From contig NC_064533.1 of assembly GCF_023856365.1 (NCBI RefSeq), positions 31,730,118-31,794,117 of the forward strand: 64,000 bases of DNA, in the 5' to 3' direction. Position numbers and translations under genes: made by a program. The stretch is from Brienomyrus brachyistius (Eukaryota; Chordata; Actinopteri; Osteoglossiformes; Mormyridae). The notes beneath the pieces are model-generated. The model was not told where the DNA came from and did not search any database. It saw only the letters and a list, made by a program, of their open reading frames with translations. Shown here piece after piece: positions 61,229-64,000 of the stretch (positions are counted from its first letter, which is position 1; each line of letters begins with the position of its first letter).

Positions 61229-61490
61229 GATGAATGCCAGGTGTGTGAGAAGGTTCCCTGTGGAGATCCTGCTGTTATCCAGGCTGCTTATGAAGCCTTA
61301 AACTGCTGTCTTATGGCCTGCAGTGTTACTATGGGGATGCAGTTGAGGCTGCAGTGTGTTAGTAGGTTTTATTCTTTTGGATTAATATCTGTGATCCTGG
61401 GTACTAAATAGTTATGTGTTTCCACTTTGCCAGTGACCAGGGATGGATGATATATGAATCTGGGTGCCAAGGCTTCCCTTATGCCCTGGT
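61229..61490 (+). pseudogene. Zona pellucida (choriogenin-like) trefoil/ZP fragment, broken
   Basis: Plus-strand peptide DECQVCEKVPCGDP…YEALNCC matches the cysteine pattern of the trefoil domain that precedes the ZP domain in fish egg-coat ZP1/ZPB (choriogenin) proteins. After a single-base shift near 61311 the next frame reads GLQCYYGDAVEAAVC before a stop, which is the expected start of the ZP domain. Further on, TRDG and an AKASL-like piece near 61437-61490 follow the same family order, with an in-frame TGA. One trefoil cysteine is missing. It is a decayed remnant, not a working egg-coat gene. The assignment is by motif memory only. Confidence 0.5.
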
Positions 61491-61499
61491 TATTGGTAT

Positions 61500-63805
61500 G
61501 CTCATTACACCCTTAAACTCACTGTAGTTGCTTTAGTTACATGCATGCCAAGCCAGGGACATAGTCATACACTGCAGGGCTGTTCAGAGTCTGCACTGTA
61601 ACCATTGTTTCTAATCACAGCTTGGTTTCTATTTCAAAACACCTGCAGGTCTCTGAGATATGGTACTCAGACATACTTCATACCACCATACAATGGTGAC
61701 AATCACTTCGTTAAAATCGCTCTGTGGATTTTCATCTGAATGGTAACACTTTAGGTCTTATACGCCACGGTTTCCCCAACACAATCCTGCCTCTACAGCA
61801 CCAGTAAAAATCAAACGTTCTTTCTTGGCTGGCTCAAAAGGACACAACGTGCACACGCTTCAGAAGGAGTGATTTCAGGATCTCTGCCATGTGACATTGG
61901 GCCCCCTGCTGCACCGGTGCTCTGGGCAGCCCCGCTCCTGATCCCTCAAAAGGGGAAGTCCGATGAAAGAGGCTTAGGAGAGAGCTGAGCTTCCTGGACA
62001 TAGTTGAGAAGGTGGACCCTGATAGGACGTTCCACTTCTTGAAAACATTTGAAATCCACTGGCCTGCCAGGGGTCGACCTGGATGCCAGCAAGGAGGCAC
62101 AACGTTTTTTTTTCCTGAAACTGGAAAAGTGGTGGCTTTATTCCTGCTTTTCCATAGTTTCTTCGTCGCGAATGACAGGTATATGTGTTTGAGGTGACCC
62201 AGCGCAAGGCCACAGCAAAGAGTGGACCATCACACCAAGCAAATACAAGCCAGCCTTTATTAATAAGCCACGCGTTAAAACACCATACAAGATGTGCAGG
62301 GTCCATCAGTGTATCAGTGTGAAAGCAAGGTGTTGGATGGGAGGCAGTGGAAGTGGTGCATGTATGTAAAGGCAAAGCGCAACTAGAAACACCATCTAAA
62401 TCCTGTGCTCATGGGCTAACAAACAAAATGGCGGCATGGAGCCAGAAAAAAGTGAGAGGAGAGCTGCTCCTGGGGCTACAGTGTCCAAGGGTAATAAAAC
62501 CTCTTGCCCATGTGTATAATCAAGCAGAATCAGCTAACGAGGAAATTACCTGAGAGAGAACAGGGGTCAGCAAACAACAGCCAACCATGATCCTACAAGG
62601 CCAAGCTATAATGTTTCTAAAAAACATGACATTTAAAAAATGATACTACTAGTGTGAACTATCCCTATACTTTTTAATTTTAAGGATATTATTGATAATA
62701 CAGTCTCACTGCATATCAAATGGCTATATTTTTCAAAGCATTTGTATATTTCTCACATAGCAATTATATTCTTTAATAATTTTTTTTGTATTCTTACAAT
62801 TATAGCTAATTGCTTTTTGACTTTCACTTTGTGTGAGGCCAGGCATTAATTGACAGTATTCAATACTGTCATGGATTGTCAGTTTGGAAGACCTTTTATG
62901 AAAATTTTCAAAAATCCTAAAATTTTCATGTCCTTACGCATCAAAATGGCAACATGACTTACTGCCGCATTTGTATGACCAGACTTGCCGGACACTCAAC
63001 CGGACCTTTCCGAAGTTGAAAGATTCAGCTACGTCCCTTTAAACAAACAATGCAGAGAAGCATTGCTGAGGTCATTTTTAGCCCCTAGAATTTAGCACAG
63101 CCAAACATTCTGCTTTCTTGCTAAAAATTGCTTGTATTTCATATGAAGGCAGTCTGAAGTTTTGCTTTGTCTCTTCTTGTGGTTCATTTACAGACTCGGG
63201 TCTCAGCATCTACTCTGCACAATTCTGGTGAAAGATGTCGCCATGCCAACTCAAGTTTCTCTTAAAGTTTTCTCTTATAGTAAAAGCTTTTTCTTTTTCA
63301 GTAACCTTCTAACCAGTAGTAAACTAGCTACTTCATGGAAACTTCTGACAACTCATCTCCTTCCAGTGAAAAGTCATGTACAGGTTTAGAGAGAAGTTTA
63401 GAGAGACATCCTTGTCTGTATTTAAACATATAGGCATGAAAAAACGCCACCCTTTCCCACAGTCAAAGCACGCTAAGGTCTGACATGGTGACCAGATTTG
63501 TACATTGTTCCCATGTCAGTTAGGCAGCCCCAGTTAAATCATCTACATGGGCCATACCCGCTAACTGAAATTCACACCGAGCAACAGCTGTTCAGTCTCT
63601 ACCATAGAAGGAAGCCCATAGGGCTGAACCATGACACAGCGGTAATGAGCACTTATAGGAAACAGTGTCGGGTGCTACATCGACATCTTTTCTAAGGCAA
63701 ATTACATTTTAAATGAAATTTTAATGTAAAAAAATCCAAAACACCGATATCCCCATATTCCCAAACTAAAAAAAATAAATATTTTGAACAATCTTAAAAG
63801 AATTC
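61500..63805. other. No gene seen
   Basis: Short ORFs only, none with a recognisable domain. 62.6-62.95 kb is strongly AT-rich. Confidence 0.5.
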
Positions 63806-63810
63806 TACCA

Positions 63811-63812
63811 TG

Positions 63813-63857
<45 letters not shown>
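63811..63857. repeat. (AT)n microsatellite
   Basis: About 46 bp of alternating TA near the right edge. Confidence 0.95.
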
Positions 63858-63860
<3 letters not shown>

Positions 63861-64000
63861 AGATTAAATTAACTCGTTTTATACATTTGCTATGTTAGAA
63901 TCTAAGATAAGAGAAAAATGTTTATAATCCATGATATAAGTTAATAATATTAAATTTATTTGGTTGGCAAATAATTACATGATTCACAAACCCTTATGAG

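Overview
The window is nuclear DNA from a vertebrate, almost certainly a ray-finned (teleost-type) fish. Two intact, intronless Kv1 potassium-channel genes sit in a large non-coding landscape. Around them are fish-type repeats: a Tc1/mariner element with long inverted repeats, tRNA-derived SINEs ending in (ATGG)n, LINE 3' ends, a foldback MITE, many CA/CT/AT microsatellites and long poly-C runs. I see no bacterial operon structure, CRISPR array, phage, rRNA gene or intact tRNA gene. The exact species cannot be told from sequence alone.

Layout. At 3.7-5.2 kb on the minus strand is kcna1 (Kv1.1). At 33.7-35.1 kb, also on the minus strand, is a Kv1.6-type gene, kcna6. Read along the minus strand the order is kcna6 then kcna1, in tandem. 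This is the order and relative orientation of the mammalian KCNA6-KCNA1-KCNA5 cluster, so a kcna5 gene is predicted beyond the left edge. The 28.5 kb between the channels holds no convincing protein gene. It does hold an ~90-bp minisatellite, several SINEs, a CpG-rich promoter-like site at 25.8 kb that points towards kcna1, CTCF-like motifs and a foldback MITE.

Right of kcna6 the DNA is more repeat-rich. It contains a second CpG island with a splice-donor-like site at 41.5 kb, a dead 1.56-kb Tc1 element at 44.3-45.9 kb, and nested and inverted copies of a SINE-bearing host repeat at 43.9-46.1 and 57.4-58.2 kb. It also contains a possible TPR-like coding exon on the minus strand at 56.5-56.9 kb and a broken trefoil/zona-pellucida-like fragment on the plus strand at 61.2-61.5 kb.

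How it works together. Both channel proteins keep the Kv1 T1 tetramerisation domain, S1-S6, the S4 arginine ladder, TVGYGD filter, PVP hinge and a C-terminal -TDV PDZ ligand. They could therefore co-assemble as Kv1 heterotetramers in neurons. The rest looks like regulatory and repeat-derived DNA. No wholly new system is apparent. The best leads are the Cys in the outer pore of the Kv1.6-type channel, the two promoter-like CpG islands, the TPR-like exon, the ZP-like relic and the nested transposon history.
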